Shown: positions 1 to 6,558, counted from the first letter of the stretch. The stretch: 10,816 nucleotides of DNA from Phycisphaerae bacterium (GCA_016873375.1 VGXJ01000038.1:1-10816), one strand, 5' to 3'. The notes: generated from the sequence alone by a model not told the origin. A program made the numbers and translations.

Positions 1-75
1 CTTGAGGCGCGCACCGAACCTGACGCCGCCGAACGCATCGCGCGCTTCCTGCTCGGTGCAGGTTCGTTCGGCTGA
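1..75 (+). CDS. C-terminal fragment of an unidentified protein (5' end outside the window)
   Basis: Reading from base 1 gives 24 codons and a TGA at 73-75. The fragment reads LEARTEPDAAERIARFLLG and then AGSFG. It looks like an ordinary C-terminal amphipathic helix, and 17 of 24 codons end in G or C, as in the neighbouring genes. A tail with AAERIA followed by hydrophobics is common in glycosyltransferase-fold and other Rossmann enzymes, but that is far too little to name a family. The gene would converge on the M42 peptidase gene, leaving about 80 bp between their stops. The frame could be open by chance, since so short a stretch proves little. Confidence 0.4.
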   Translation, partial: LEARTEPDAAERIARFLLGAGSFG

Positions 76-110
76 CCCCACGGGCCGCCATCGAACCACG
101 TCCGCGAGCG

Positions 111-143
111 GTGCTGCCCTGCAGTGCTGCCTGAGGTGCTGCC
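111..143 (+). repeat. Three direct copies of GTGCTGCC
   Basis: GTGCTGCC occurs at 111-118, 124-131 and 136-143, 13 and 12 bp apart, in the gap between the left-edge gene tail and the peptidase stop. No stable hairpin or T-run terminator is visible beside them. The copies may be no more than a short slippage product. Confidence 0.4.
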
Positions 144-154
144 CTAGCGTGGGC

Positions 155-1195
155 TCAGAGCGTGACGAGGCACTCCGCCAAGAGGTCGATCGCCGCCTTC
201 AGGTCCTTCTTGTTGATCGACTCGGTGACCGTGTGGATGTAGCGGGTCCCTGCACCGATGGCAATGCACCTCGAACCCTTGCCGCTGCGCTGGATGGCGG
301 CGCCATCCTGCCCGCCGCGTGGAAGGATCGCGCGCTGGTGGGGGATCTTCTTGCGCTTGGCGATCGCGCAGACCTCGGTGAGCAGGCCGTAGTCGCTGAT
401 CATGCTGCCATCCTGCACCATGACCGCTGCACCCAGGCCGTGCTTGGTCACGCGCTGGGAATCAGGTACCCCAGGCGTATCGCACGCCAGATTCACGTCC
501 AGCCCGATGCCGATCTCGGCACCGACGGCATTCGCCGCCGTCATTGCACCGCGGAGGCCGACTTCCTCTTGCGTGGTGAACGCGACGACCACGTCGCGTG
601 AGAGCTGGCCGCGTCGCTTGGCGATCGCACGGATCGCTTCGATGGCCATGAAGCATGCGAAGCGATTGTCGAGCGCCTTGCTGATGACGGCGGTGGGCAG
701 GTCGAGGAAGGGTTCGTCCATGACGACATAGTCGCCCACCTGCACGCGGCTCTTCACATCGCCCACCTCGCGGCCGAGATCGATGAAGAACTCCTCGGTC
801 CCGGGCACCTTGCTGCGCTCGGCCTCGCTCGAGATGTGGATCGGCTTGCCGCCGGGGTTCAGCACGCCCTTGAGGTCGCCCTTCTCGGTGATCACCAGTA
901 CGCGGCGGCTGAAGAGGTTGCGTGCGTCGAAGCCACCCGCCGGGTTCAGCCAGAGGAAGCCCTGCTCGTCGACATGGCGGACATAGAAGCCGATCTCGTC
1001 CATGTGCGCAGCCACGAGGATCGGTCCGCCGGAACGCTTGCGCGCCTTGATCGTGCACAGGAGCGAACCCATCGGATCGACCGTGACTGAGTCGAACAGG
1101 CCCTTGGTCTCCTTCTGAACCAGCGCGCGCACGCGCTCCTCGCGACCAGGGATGCCGGGGGTTTCACACAGACGTTGCAGCAGGGAGATGTCCAT
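155..1195 (-). CDS. M42 family metallopeptidase (glutamyl aminopeptidase / FrvX type)
   Basis: This is a cytoplasmic dinuclear-metal aminopeptidase that trims N-terminal residues from peptides. M42 enzymes usually form large tetrahedral dodecamers. The 346 residues match the family length of about 340-360. The metal-site motifs are all present: AAHMDEIGF (His64, Asp66), ALDNR with the bridging Asp176, TQEEVGLRG (catalytic Glu210 and ligand Glu211), GLDVN (Asp233) and the C-terminal IHTVTE (His321). The region between about residues 75 and 165 is the usual inserted PDZ-like domain. There is no signal peptide. The ATG at 1195 starts directly into the conserved 'LLQRLCETPGIPGREE' opening, so the start is well placed, although no clear Shine-Dalgarno precedes it. 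It is divergent from ygfZ. Older annotations call such proteins endoglucanase M or cellulase; peptidase is the better name. The exact substrate cannot be read from sequence. Confidence 0.95.
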   Translation of the reverse strand: MDISLLQRLCETPGIPGREERVRALVQKETKGLFDSVTVDPMGSLLCTIKARKRSGGPILVAAHMDEIGFYVRHVDEQGFLWLNPAGGFDARNLFSRRVLVITEKGDLKGVLNPGGKPIHISSEAERSKVPGTEEFFIDLGREVGDVKSRVQVGDYVVMDEPFLDLPTAVISKALDNRFACFMAIEAIRAIAKRRGQLSRDVVVAFTTQEEVGLRGAMTAANAVGAEIGIGLDVNLACDTPGVPDSQRVTKHGLGAAVMVQDGSMISDYGLLTEVCAIAKRKKIPHQRAILPRGGQDGAAIQRSGKGSRCIAIGAGTRYIHTVTESINKKDLKAAIDLLAECLVTL

Positions 1196-1223
1196 GGGTC
1201 GGGAAACCTATCATGCCGCGCCC

Positions 1224-2453
1224 ATGCACGATGCACTCCACGCCCTCCACGCCGAGTTCGCCCGCGGCGAGGCACAGCGTCGTGCCGGCGCAGTTGCGCA
1301 GGCACCGGGTGCAGGGGATCGGGGCGCGGGAATCCTTCCCGCCGACGGCCAGGTCCAGTACCTGCCATGGGCCGATGGCAACGAGCCCGTTGCCCTGGTT
1401 CCCGCCAGCTACGGCAGCGTTGAAGTGGAATACGCGGCGCTGCGGCGCGGCTGCGCGCTCCTGGATGGATGCGCGCGCGGCGTGATCCGTGTGCGCGGCA
1501 AGGATCGGCTTGATGTGCTGCAGCGCATGCTGACGCAGGAATTGCGCGGGCTTGAGTCCGGCGGCGTTCGGCGCAGCTTCTGGCTCAACCGCAAGGGAAG
1601 GATCGAAGCGGATCTCGCGGTCGTCGCCTTCGAGGACCACTGGTTGCTTGAGTGCGATGCACTCGATGCGGCCCAGGCAGCCGCCAGCCTTTCCTCGTTC
1701 ATCTTCAACGAGGACACCGAGCTCGTCCACGAGCCGGCGCTTCGACGCCTGACGCTCGCAGGGCCCTCGACCATCGAGGCGCTCGCCGCCGTGGGCGCTG
1801 AGACCGCAGCGCTGGCGCAGTCGGATGCACGCTCGTGCGTGGTGCAGATCGCGGGGATGTCCTGCCATGCGTGGCGACTGGATTGGTTCGGCGTGCCGAC
1901 GGTGCATCTGGCCTGTGGAGCCGATCGTGCGGCGGAACTCTGGAAGGCGCTCGTCGCACAGGTCGATCTGGCCCAGGGCAGGCGACGCGTACGACCCTGC
2001 GGCTGGTACGCGCAGAACATCGCGCGCATCGAGGCGGGCGAACCCTGGTTCCATGTGGACTTCGGTCGCGAGAGCCTGCCGCACGAGAGCGGGGTGCTTC
2101 GAGAGCGCGTGAGCTTCACCAAGGGCTGCTACCTCGGCCAGGAGATCGTGGCGCGCATGGAGAGCCTTGGCAAGCCGAAGCAGGTCGTGGCAGCACTGCG
2201 CATCGTCGGCGATGCGCTGCCGACGGCGGGGGAGCAGGTCTTCTCGCTCACCGAGGGTGGAGGTCTTGCCGAGCAGGTCGGTGCGGTCACCAGCAGCACG
2301 CTCAGCCCGATGCTCGGTGCAGTGAGCATCGCGCTCGCCACCGTGCGGACGGTGCACGCCGCACCCGGCACGCTGCTTGCCGTCAACGCTGAAGGCATGA
2401 CGGCTCGCGCCGTCGTGCAGCCCTCCCTCAGGTTCGTGGAGGCCGCGCCATGA
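1224..2453 (+). CDS. ygfZ: YgfZ/GcvT-domain protein (folate-binding, Fe-S cluster maintenance)
   Basis: This is a paralogue of the glycine cleavage T protein. In E. coli and mitochondria (YgfZ, IBA57) the family binds folate and supports assembly or repair of certain Fe-S enzymes and tRNA thiolation. The family signature K-G-C-Y-x-G-Q-E is at residues 300-307 with Cys302. A GcvT-like N-terminal domain starts near residue 67 (EVEYAALRRGCALLDG), followed by VIRVRGKDRLDVLQRMLTQ. At 409 residues it is longer than E. coli YgfZ (326), mainly through a roughly 60-residue alanine-rich N-terminus. The start is uncertain. I chose ATG 1224 because third-position G/C bias becomes strong there and MHDALHALH looks like a native N-terminus, but it lacks a Shine-Dalgarno. 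ATG 1194 has GGGAG six bases upstream and would add 10 residues. Its stop overlaps the next start. Confidence 0.9.
   Translation: MHDALHALHAEFARGEAQRRAGAVAQAPGAGDRGAGILPADGQVQYLPWADGNEPVALVPASYGSVEVEYAALRRGCALLDGCARGVIRVRGKDRLDVLQRMLTQELRGLESGGVRRSFWLNRKGRIEADLAVVAFEDHWLLECDALDAAQAAASLSSFIFNEDTELVHEPALRRLTLAGPSTIEALAAVGAETAALAQSDARSCVVQIAGMSCHAWRLDWFGVPTVHLACGADRAAELWKALVAQVDLAQGRRRVRPCGWYAQNIARIEAGEPWFHVDFGRESLPHESGVLRERVSFTKGCYLGQEIVARMESLGKPKQVVAALRIVGDALPTAGEQVFSLTEGGGLAEQVGAVTSSTLSPMLGAVSIALATVRTVHAAPGTLLAVNAEGMTARAVVQPSLRFVEAAP
2438..2442 (+). promoter_or_regulatory. Shine-Dalgarno GGAGG for the small membrane protein gene
   Basis: A full GGAGG lies seven bases before the ATG at 2450, inside the last codons of ygfZ. 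It supports the 64-residue frame as a translated gene rather than a chance ORF. Confidence 0.7.
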
Positions 2454-2644
2454 GCATCGTGATGCTTGCCGTGTGCGTGCCGCTGCCGCAGGACATGCCG
2501 GTCGGGACGGCTGCGGACGACTTGAGCGTCGTTCCCGAGTTCTGGCTCTTCGTCGCTGCGGGCGTGATGACCGTGGCGCTGATCATTGGCATCGGCATCT
2601 TCTGGTGGCGCATCAGCAAGGACCACGACCGGGAGACGCGATGA
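2450..2644 (+). CDS. Small single-pass membrane protein of unknown function
   Basis: I do not recognise a family for these 64 residues. One strong transmembrane segment runs from about residue 31 to 53 (FWLFVAAGVMTVALIIGIG and then IFWW), followed by a charged tail RISKDHDRETR. By the positive-inside rule the C-terminus is probably cytoplasmic and the roughly 30-residue N-terminus outside. The first 12 residues are mildly hydrophobic and might be a weak signal segment. Three facts argue that it is real: a GGAGG seven bases before the ATG, an ATGA overlap with the ygfZ stop, and a second ATGA overlap with the HMG-CoA lyase start. Small cbb3 oxidase assembly proteins (CcoS-like) share this size and topology, but I see no specific CcoS match, so that is only a loose comparison. 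Confidence 0.75.
   Translation: MSIVMLAVCVPLPQDMPVGTAADDLSVVPEFWLFVAAGVMTVALIIGIGIFWWRISKDHDRETR
2631..2635 (+). promoter_or_regulatory. Shine-Dalgarno GGGAG for the HMG-CoA lyase gene
   Basis: GGGAG lies five bases before the ATG at 2641, within the end of the small membrane protein gene. It fixes the lyase start at the ATGA overlap rather than at any codon further upstream in that frame. Confidence 0.65.
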
Positions 2645-3507
2645 GGCGCATCCGCATCACGGAGGTCGGGCCTCGAGATGGATTGCAGAACGAGAAAGCC
2701 ATCGTGCCCGTCGCTGCGAAGGTGGCGTTCGTCGATGCACTGGCCGACGCGGGGTGCAGCGAGATCGAAGTGACCAGCTTCGTCCCACCCAAGTGGGTGC
2801 CGCAGCTGGCCGATGGTGCAGAGGTGCTTCGATTGATCGCGCGAAAGCCGGGGGCGACCTACAGCGCACTCGTTCCCAACGAGCGTGGGCTCGAAGGTGC
2901 GCTTGCCTGCGGCGTCGATGCAGTCGCCGTCTTCGCTGCGGCGAGCGAGGGCTTCAGCCGCCGCAACACCAACGGGTCGATCGACGAGGTCTTCGCGCGG
3001 CTTGCACCGGTGATCCAGTCCGCCAAGGCCTCCGGCGTTCGCGTGCGCGGCTACCTGTCCTGCGTGATCGCGTGTCCCTTCGACGGGCCCATCGCGCCCG
3101 CGGCGGTGGCCACGTGCTCGGCTCGCCTGCTCGACCTTGGCATCGACGAACTGGATCTGGGTGACACGATCGGCGCGGGCACCCCCGAGTCGATCGAAGC
3201 GATGTACGCCGCGGTCGCGGCGGTCGTCGAGCCATCAGCCACAGTCCTGCACCTGCACGACACGCGCGGGGCGGCGCTGAGCTGCGTCGAGCGAGCGTTG
3301 GGGCTTGGTGTCCGGGCCTTCGATGCGAGCGCGACTGGCCTGGGCGGCTGTCCCTACGCGCCGGGGGCACCCGGGAACTTGGCCACTGAGTCGTTGGTGC
3401 GCGCGCTTCATGCCGCTGGCTGGGAGACCGGCATCGATGCCGAAGCGGTCGCTCGCGCCGGTGCGCAGGTGCGAGCATCGTTTGGCGCCGGCTCGACCAC
3501 CGGATAA
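2641..3507 (+). CDS. mvaB: Hydroxymethylglutaryl-CoA lyase
   Basis: This enzyme splits (S)-3-hydroxy-3-methylglutaryl-CoA into acetoacetate and acetyl-CoA, the last step of leucine breakdown. It is a TIM-barrel enzyme of the DRE-TIM/HMGL family with a divalent metal. The 288 residues fit the usual 290-300. Visible signatures are EVGPRDGLQNE (Arg12, Asp13), EVTSFVPPKWVPQ (Glu43), the metal-binding LHLHDT (His204, His206), and GGCPYAPGAPGN with catalytic Cys237 and metal ligand Asn246. These separate it from isopropylmalate and citramalate synthases. ATG 2641 is the start because the conserved N-terminal strand RRIRITEVGPRDG begins at once and GGGAG sits upstream; residues further 5' are out-of-frame readings of the membrane protein gene. 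It is the last gene of the three-gene run. No other leucine-pathway gene is in the window, so its pathway role rests on the family. Confidence 0.95.
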   Translation: MRRIRITEVGPRDGLQNEKAIVPVAAKVAFVDALADAGCSEIEVTSFVPPKWVPQLADGAEVLRLIARKPGATYSALVPNERGLEGALACGVDAVAVFAAASEGFSRRNTNGSIDEVFARLAPVIQSAKASGVRVRGYLSCVIACPFDGPIAPAAVATCSARLLDLGIDELDLGDTIGAGTPESIEAMYAAVAAVVEPSATVLHLHDTRGAALSCVERALGLGVRAFDASATGLGGCPYAPGAPGNLATESLVRALHAAGWETGIDAEAVARAGAQVRASFGAGSTTG

Positions 3508-3510
3508 CTG

Positions 3511-3580
3511 CTTCCGGACGCACATGATGCCTTCCGGGGCACCCCGAGTTTCGCTATTCTTGACGACTCGCCGCTTCCGG
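3511..3580 (+). repeat. Three CTTCCGG heptamers upstream of rpsR
   Basis: CTTCCGG occurs at 3511-3517, 3531-3537 and 3574-3580, all between the lyase stop and the rpsR start. The third copy forms the left arm of the hairpin at 3573-3593. The spacing (20 and 43 bp) is not regular, so an operator is possible but unproven. Confidence 0.4.
3532..3560 (+). promoter_or_regulatory. Possible promoter for rpsR
   Basis: TATTCT at 3555-3560 matches four of six -10 positions and stands out in GC-rich DNA. Seventeen bases upstream the hexamer TTCCGG is a poor -35. If used, transcription would begin near 3567 and give a leader of about 90 nt that includes the hairpin at 3573-3593. TTGACG at 3560-3565 resembles a -35 but has no good -10 downstream. 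Confidence 0.25.
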
Positions 3581-3593
3581 ATGTCACGGAAGC
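3573..3593 (+). promoter_or_regulatory. Hairpin in the rpsR leader
   Basis: GCTTCCG (3573-3579) pairs perfectly with CGGAAGC (3587-3593) around a seven-base loop. A CCCC/GGGG pair (3594-3597 with 3603-3606) and a GGGCC-TC-GGCCC inverted repeat follow before the start codon, so the leader could fold extensively. It lacks a T-run, which argues against a simple terminator for the upstream operon. A role in autogenous control by a ribosomal protein is possible but only inferred. Confidence 0.35.
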
Positions 3594-3655
3594 CCCCTGA
3601 CCGGGGACCACGGCGCTCCTGGGCCTCGGCCCGACAGGAACGAATGGAGTCACGC

Positions 3656-3892
3656 ATGTCGCAATTCACCCCGCCTCCTCCGCCGACCTTTAAGCGCACC
3701 GTTGGCGCCAAGGGCAAGTCCTTCATCGACTACAAGCAGGTCGAAGAGCTTCGCCGCGCGATGACGCCCAACGGCAAGCTTTACGGCCGCAAGCGCCTTG
3801 CGCTCGATGCGCAGGCCCAGAAGCAGCTCGCGCTCGCCGTCAAGCGTGCCCGCTTCATGGCGCTCCTGCCGTACACCAACGCGGGCACCTGA
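3656..3892 (+). CDS. rpsR: Small ribosomal subunit protein bS18
   Basis: bS18 binds 16S rRNA in the platform of the 30S subunit, where it pairs with bS6. The 78 residues match the family length. Signatures are FIDYKQVEELRRAMTPNGK (family 'IDYKD...L..YIT..GKI') and QLALAVKRARFMALLPYTN, the near-invariant rRNA-binding C-terminal part. The N-terminus has a run of five prolines and no cysteine, so this is a zinc-free form. ATG 3656 is preceded by GGAG with a six-base spacer. The ATG at 3644 would add four residues, but its AGGAA is only three bases away. The common partners rpsF, ssb and rplI are not next to it. It is followed by a terminator-like hairpin and a convergent TPR gene, so it is probably transcribed alone. 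Confidence 0.95.
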   Translation: MSQFTPPPPPTFKRTVGAKGKSFIDYKQVEELRRAMTPNGKLYGRKRLALDAQAQKQLALAVKRARFMALLPYTNAGT

Positions 3893-3925
3893 CCGCGCCG
3901 GTCCATCGTCAACCGATCGACACTC

Positions 3926-3954
3926 GCAGCCCGTGGCCCTTGGCCGCGGGCTGC
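3926..3954. terminator. Strong hairpin between convergent rpsR and TPR gene, likely bidirectional terminator
   Basis: GCAGCCCGTGGCC (3926-3938) pairs with GGCCGCGGGCTGC (3942-3954) over 13 bp with one G-U type pair and a three-base loop. It lies 34 bp after the rpsR stop and 38 bp past the TPR stop, so it can serve both genes. No clear T-run follows on either strand, so release may rely on stem strength or Rho. Confidence 0.6.
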
Positions 3955-3991
3955 TGTCGTGATTGAGAAGGCCGCTGTCGCAGGCGCAGGC

Positions 3992-5407
3992 TCAGCGCGT
4001 GGTGCCCAAGCCAAGCAGTCCACAGAGCGCACGCATGGCGCGGCGCCATGCCAGGTGCACGCGCAGCGTCGTCAGCGCGTGATGGTCGGGGCTGATGGTG
4101 CGCAGCCGGCCGATGCAAGCCGAGGCAAGTCGCAGATCGCCTCGCCGGAGGCCGGCCACGGCAGCGTTGAACGCGCTCGTGGCGCAGTGGCGATCATGAT
4201 GAAGTGCGAGCAGGGCTGCGCGTGGGTCATCGTGCTCGACTGCAGCCAAGTAGCCGATCAAGCGCGCGACTTGGGGCTGGCTGCAGAGTTCGCTGGCATC
4301 TTTGGGATCACGGCCCACGAACGCCAGATCGAAGGCCAGCTTGCGCGAGCCAAGCCCCAAGGCCAGTTCGGCCAGCACGACGTAGCCCGTGCTTGGGTGG
4401 TCATCGAGGGGCGCGGTGGAGCCAGTCTCGCGGGTTCGCAGCACGACCGACTGCAGGGCGAATCGCGCAGCACCAGCGTCGCCGAGCCGGATGGCCGCCT
4501 CGGCCAGGCCTGCGAGCGCCACCGTATCGCCCGGTTCCATCGCCAGTGAGCGCTCGAAGCTCGAGCGGGCATCGATGTACCGAGCCAATCGCATGAGCGC
4601 GAAGCCGCGACGACGCGCCGCATCGGCCTGAAACTCGCCATGCAGCGAGGCGACCTTGAAGGCCTCCTCAGCCTCATCGAGACGGCCCAGCGATTCGAGC
4701 ACAAGGCCAAGGCCGATGTACGGGGCGCCACTATCGTCCTCGCCGTTGCCGGCGGTATCGGGTCGTGGCATCGGGCTGGCCGCACAGACGGCGCGGAAGA
4801 TGCGAAGAGCCTTGCGGTGTTCGCCGCCAAACTGCAGGGCAAAGCCGAGCCGTGTGCGAAGGCCGGGGAGCTCCGCGCCCTGACCCTGCGCATGCTCGTA
4901 GCACCACGCTGCCCGCGCATGATCACCTTTGCGCGCACAGACATCGCCCATCTCGATGGCGGTCAGCGGCAACTGCGACCCATACTCCTGCGCGGTGTAG
5001 TAGGCGACCTCGGCTTCGTCGTAGCGCTCCATGGCGCTGAGTGCGTGGATCTGAAGCGCCCACGCGGGATCGTGCGAGCCGTCTGAGCGCGATGCAGTCT
5101 GAGCCCACTCAAGGCAGAGTTCGTGAAGGCCCATGCGCGCAGCGCAGGCCGCGGCCATGGTCTGTGCGGGGCAGGGCTCATCGAGGTGCTCGGCCGCCTG
5201 GGTGTAGGCCCGAAGTGCATCCTCCAGGCGACCAGACCCCTCAAGGGCGCGCCCCAAGTGCAACTGCCATTCTGGTTGCGAGTCATCGGCTTGAAGAGCA
5301 AGCCGGAGGACAGGAACGGCCACGGCGAAGTCACCCTTGCTCATGCGCTCGAGCGCATAGCGGACCGCGTCGGATGGAGACTCGAATTCGCGTCGTTCCT
5401 CACCCAT
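3992..5407 (-). CDS. Tetratricopeptide repeat (TPR) protein, function unknown
   Basis: This 471-residue protein consists almost wholly of helical repeats. Clear TPR-like units include residues about 12-44 (AVRYALERMSKGDFAVAVPVL), 46-78 (WQLHLGRALEGSGRLEDAL), 114-146, 147-179, 182-213, 227-260 (GLVLESLGRLDEAEEAFKVA) and 261-294 (FALMRLARYIDARSSFERSL), with weaker ones to the C-terminus. An acidic loop with GNGEDDSG near 220-227 interrupts the array. There is no signal peptide or membrane segment, so it is probably cytoplasmic. TPR arrays are protein-binding scaffolds, and the sequence does not reveal the partner or process. It lies 60 bp downstream of the reductase on the same strand, so the two may share a transcript. 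The ATG at 5407 is preceded by an in-frame stop, which fixes the longest form, but no Shine-Dalgarno is evident. Confidence 0.85.
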   Translation of the reverse strand: MGEERREFESPSDAVRYALERMSKGDFAVAVPVLRLALQADDSQPEWQLHLGRALEGSGRLEDALRAYTQAAEHLDEPCPAQTMAAACAARMGLHELCLEWAQTASRSDGSHDPAWALQIHALSAMERYDEAEVAYYTAQEYGSQLPLTAIEMGDVCARKGDHARAAWCYEHAQGQGAELPGLRTRLGFALQFGGEHRKALRIFRAVCAASPMPRPDTAGNGEDDSGAPYIGLGLVLESLGRLDEAEEAFKVASLHGEFQADAARRRGFALMRLARYIDARSSFERSLAMEPGDTVALAGLAEAAIRLGDAGAARFALQSVVLRTRETGSTAPLDDHPSTGYVVLAELALGLGSRKLAFDLAFVGRDPKDASELCSQPQVARLIGYLAAVEHDDPRAALLALHHDRHCATSAFNAAVAGLRRGDLRLASACIGRLRTISPDHHALTTLRVHLAWRRAMRALCGLLGLGTTR

Positions 5408-5467
5408 TGATCACATGGTACGCGGCAGCCCCCGCCGTGGATCGGGCAATCCGGAATGGTCGTGGAC

Positions 5468-6478
5468 TCAGTACACCTCGACCATGCACCGGCGGGTGGC
5501 GTGGACGCGGCGGCGCAGCTGGTCCTCCGTCCAGGCGTCGGGCGCGATCCCCGCAAGTTCCTCGTGCAGGCTCAAGTACTGATCGCCAAGACCGTGGCGG
5601 GCCAGCATGCGGTACACGCCGACTTGCATGCCCGCCAGACCGCACAGATAGACGAGGCCCCGAGGGCCGGCCAAGGTCGGCCGCAGGCTCTCGACGATGC
5701 TGTCCATGAATTGGTGGACATAGGCACCGCGTCCGGGGGTCGCCGCCGACTCGCGGCTGATCACCGTGTGGTAGGTGAAGTTGGGGTGCGCGGCGGCAAG
5801 TTCGGCGAACCACTCGTCGTAGATCAGGTCGGTGGTGTAGGGGGTACCCATGACCAGGGTGATCGACGAGGTCGACGGTCGCCAGCCGGCGCGGGCGGGG
5901 GTGCCCTCTGGCGGGCCGACGAGCAGTTCGTGGACCATGCCCCGGAAGGGGGCGATGCCGGTACCAGTGGCCACGAAGAGGTAGTCGTGGGCGTTTCGGT
6001 CGGTAGGCAGCAGGAACCGCTTCCCGGCGGGGCCGGTCACCTGGACCGGGTCGCCGGCCTTGCGATCGCACAGGAAGTTGCTGCAGACGCCGAGAAAGAG
6101 GCCATGGTCCTTCGGGTCGTCGCCGGTCCGTTGGGGTTTGCGCTCGTCGATGAGCCGCTTGACGGTGGTGCTCAGCACGCGGCCATGACCATCTTCGCCA
6201 TAGCCCGGGCTGGCGATCGAGTAGAGACGCACCTTGTGAGGCTTGCCGTTGGCATCCGTCCCCGGCGGAACCACGCCGAAGCTCTGGCCTGCCAGGAACC
6301 GACCCTCCAGAGGCGTGCCGCCGACGTCGATGCACACATGACGGACGACGCTCGCCGACTTGCCCTTGGTGCACAGCGATGTCGACGTGACGACCGCGTT
6401 CGTGGGCGCTGTGGGTGGCACGAGGTGCATGGCGGCCTCAGGCATCGAAGGCTCGTTCACGGTGGCGGGTTCGCTCAT
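5468..6478 (-). CDS. Plant-type ferredoxin--NADP(+) reductase
   Basis: This is a cytoplasmic FAD flavoprotein that moves electrons between ferredoxin and NADP(H). Domain order is an N-terminal FAD barrel (about residues 25-155) and an NADP-binding fold (160-336). Signatures are PPGTDANGKPHKVRLYSIAS (FAD-binding Arg84, Tyr86, Ser87), GVCSNFLC (130-137), TGTGIAPFRG (171-180), NADP-phosphate contacts SRE (241-243) and Tyr253, YLCG (277-280) and a terminal VEVY whose last Tyr stacks on FAD in the family. This is the PetH/chloroplast class, not the short bacterial class. ATG 6478 gives 336 residues; third-position GC bias begins exactly there. ATG 6430 has GAGG five bases upstream and would remove 16 poorly conserved residues. 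It is divergent from murA. BoxA-type and other reductases are relatives, and no photosynthesis genes are seen. Confidence 0.93.
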   Translation of the reverse strand: MSEPATVNEPSMPEAAMHLVPPTAPTNAVVTSTSLCTKGKSASVVRHVCIDVGGTPLEGRFLAGQSFGVVPPGTDANGKPHKVRLYSIASPGYGEDGHGRVLSTTVKRLIDERKPQRTGDDPKDHGLFLGVCSNFLCDRKAGDPVQVTGPAGKRFLLPTDRNAHDYLFVATGTGIAPFRGMVHELLVGPPEGTPARAGWRPSTSSITLVMGTPYTTDLIYDEWFAELAAAHPNFTYHTVISRESAATPGRGAYVHQFMDSIVESLRPTLAGPRGLVYLCGLAGMQVGVYRMLARHGLGDQYLSLHEELAGIAPDAWTEDQLRRRVHATRRCMVEVY

Positions 6479-6488
6479 GGATGTCGGG

Positions 6489-6516
6489 ATCCTACGGGAC
6501 GCAAAATCATCGTCAA
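6489..6516 (-). promoter_or_regulatory. Probable sigma-70-type promoter for the ferredoxin-NADP reductase gene
   Basis: On the minus strand TTGACG (6516-6511, five of six matches to the -35) is followed after 16 bp by TAGGAT (6494-6489, four of six to the -10). Initiation would fall near 6482. That leaves only about four bases before ATG 6478, or about 52 bases before the alternative ATG 6430 with its GAGG. Confidence 0.45.
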
Positions 6517-6549
6517 TGCGTTTGGAAGCCACACAGGCGATCGTGCCGA

Positions 6550-6558
6550 TGTCATAAT
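6550..6558 (+). promoter_or_regulatory. Possible extended -10 promoter for murA
   Basis: TGTCATAAT combines a TGn extension with CATAAT, which matches five of six -10 positions. No recognisable -35 lies 16-18 bp upstream, as is common for extended -10 promoters. Transcription would start near 6565, giving a leader of about 43 nt to the murA ATG. Confidence 0.4.

Noticed and set aside
111..154. Repeat-rich segment downstream of the peptidase as an intrinsic terminator.
   Set aside because: The GTGCTGCC copies are all in the same orientation; only a 4-bp stem (GCCC/GGGC at 141-154) can form and no T-run follows.
1164..2357. 397-codon minus-strand open frame opposite ygfZ.
   Set aside because: The plus strand encodes the KGCYLGQE signature. 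The antisense frame is rich in His/Arg/Ala low-information sequence typical of shadows.
3560..3588. TTGACG as the -35 of an rpsR promoter.
   Set aside because: No hexamer resembling TATAAT lies 15-18 bp downstream.
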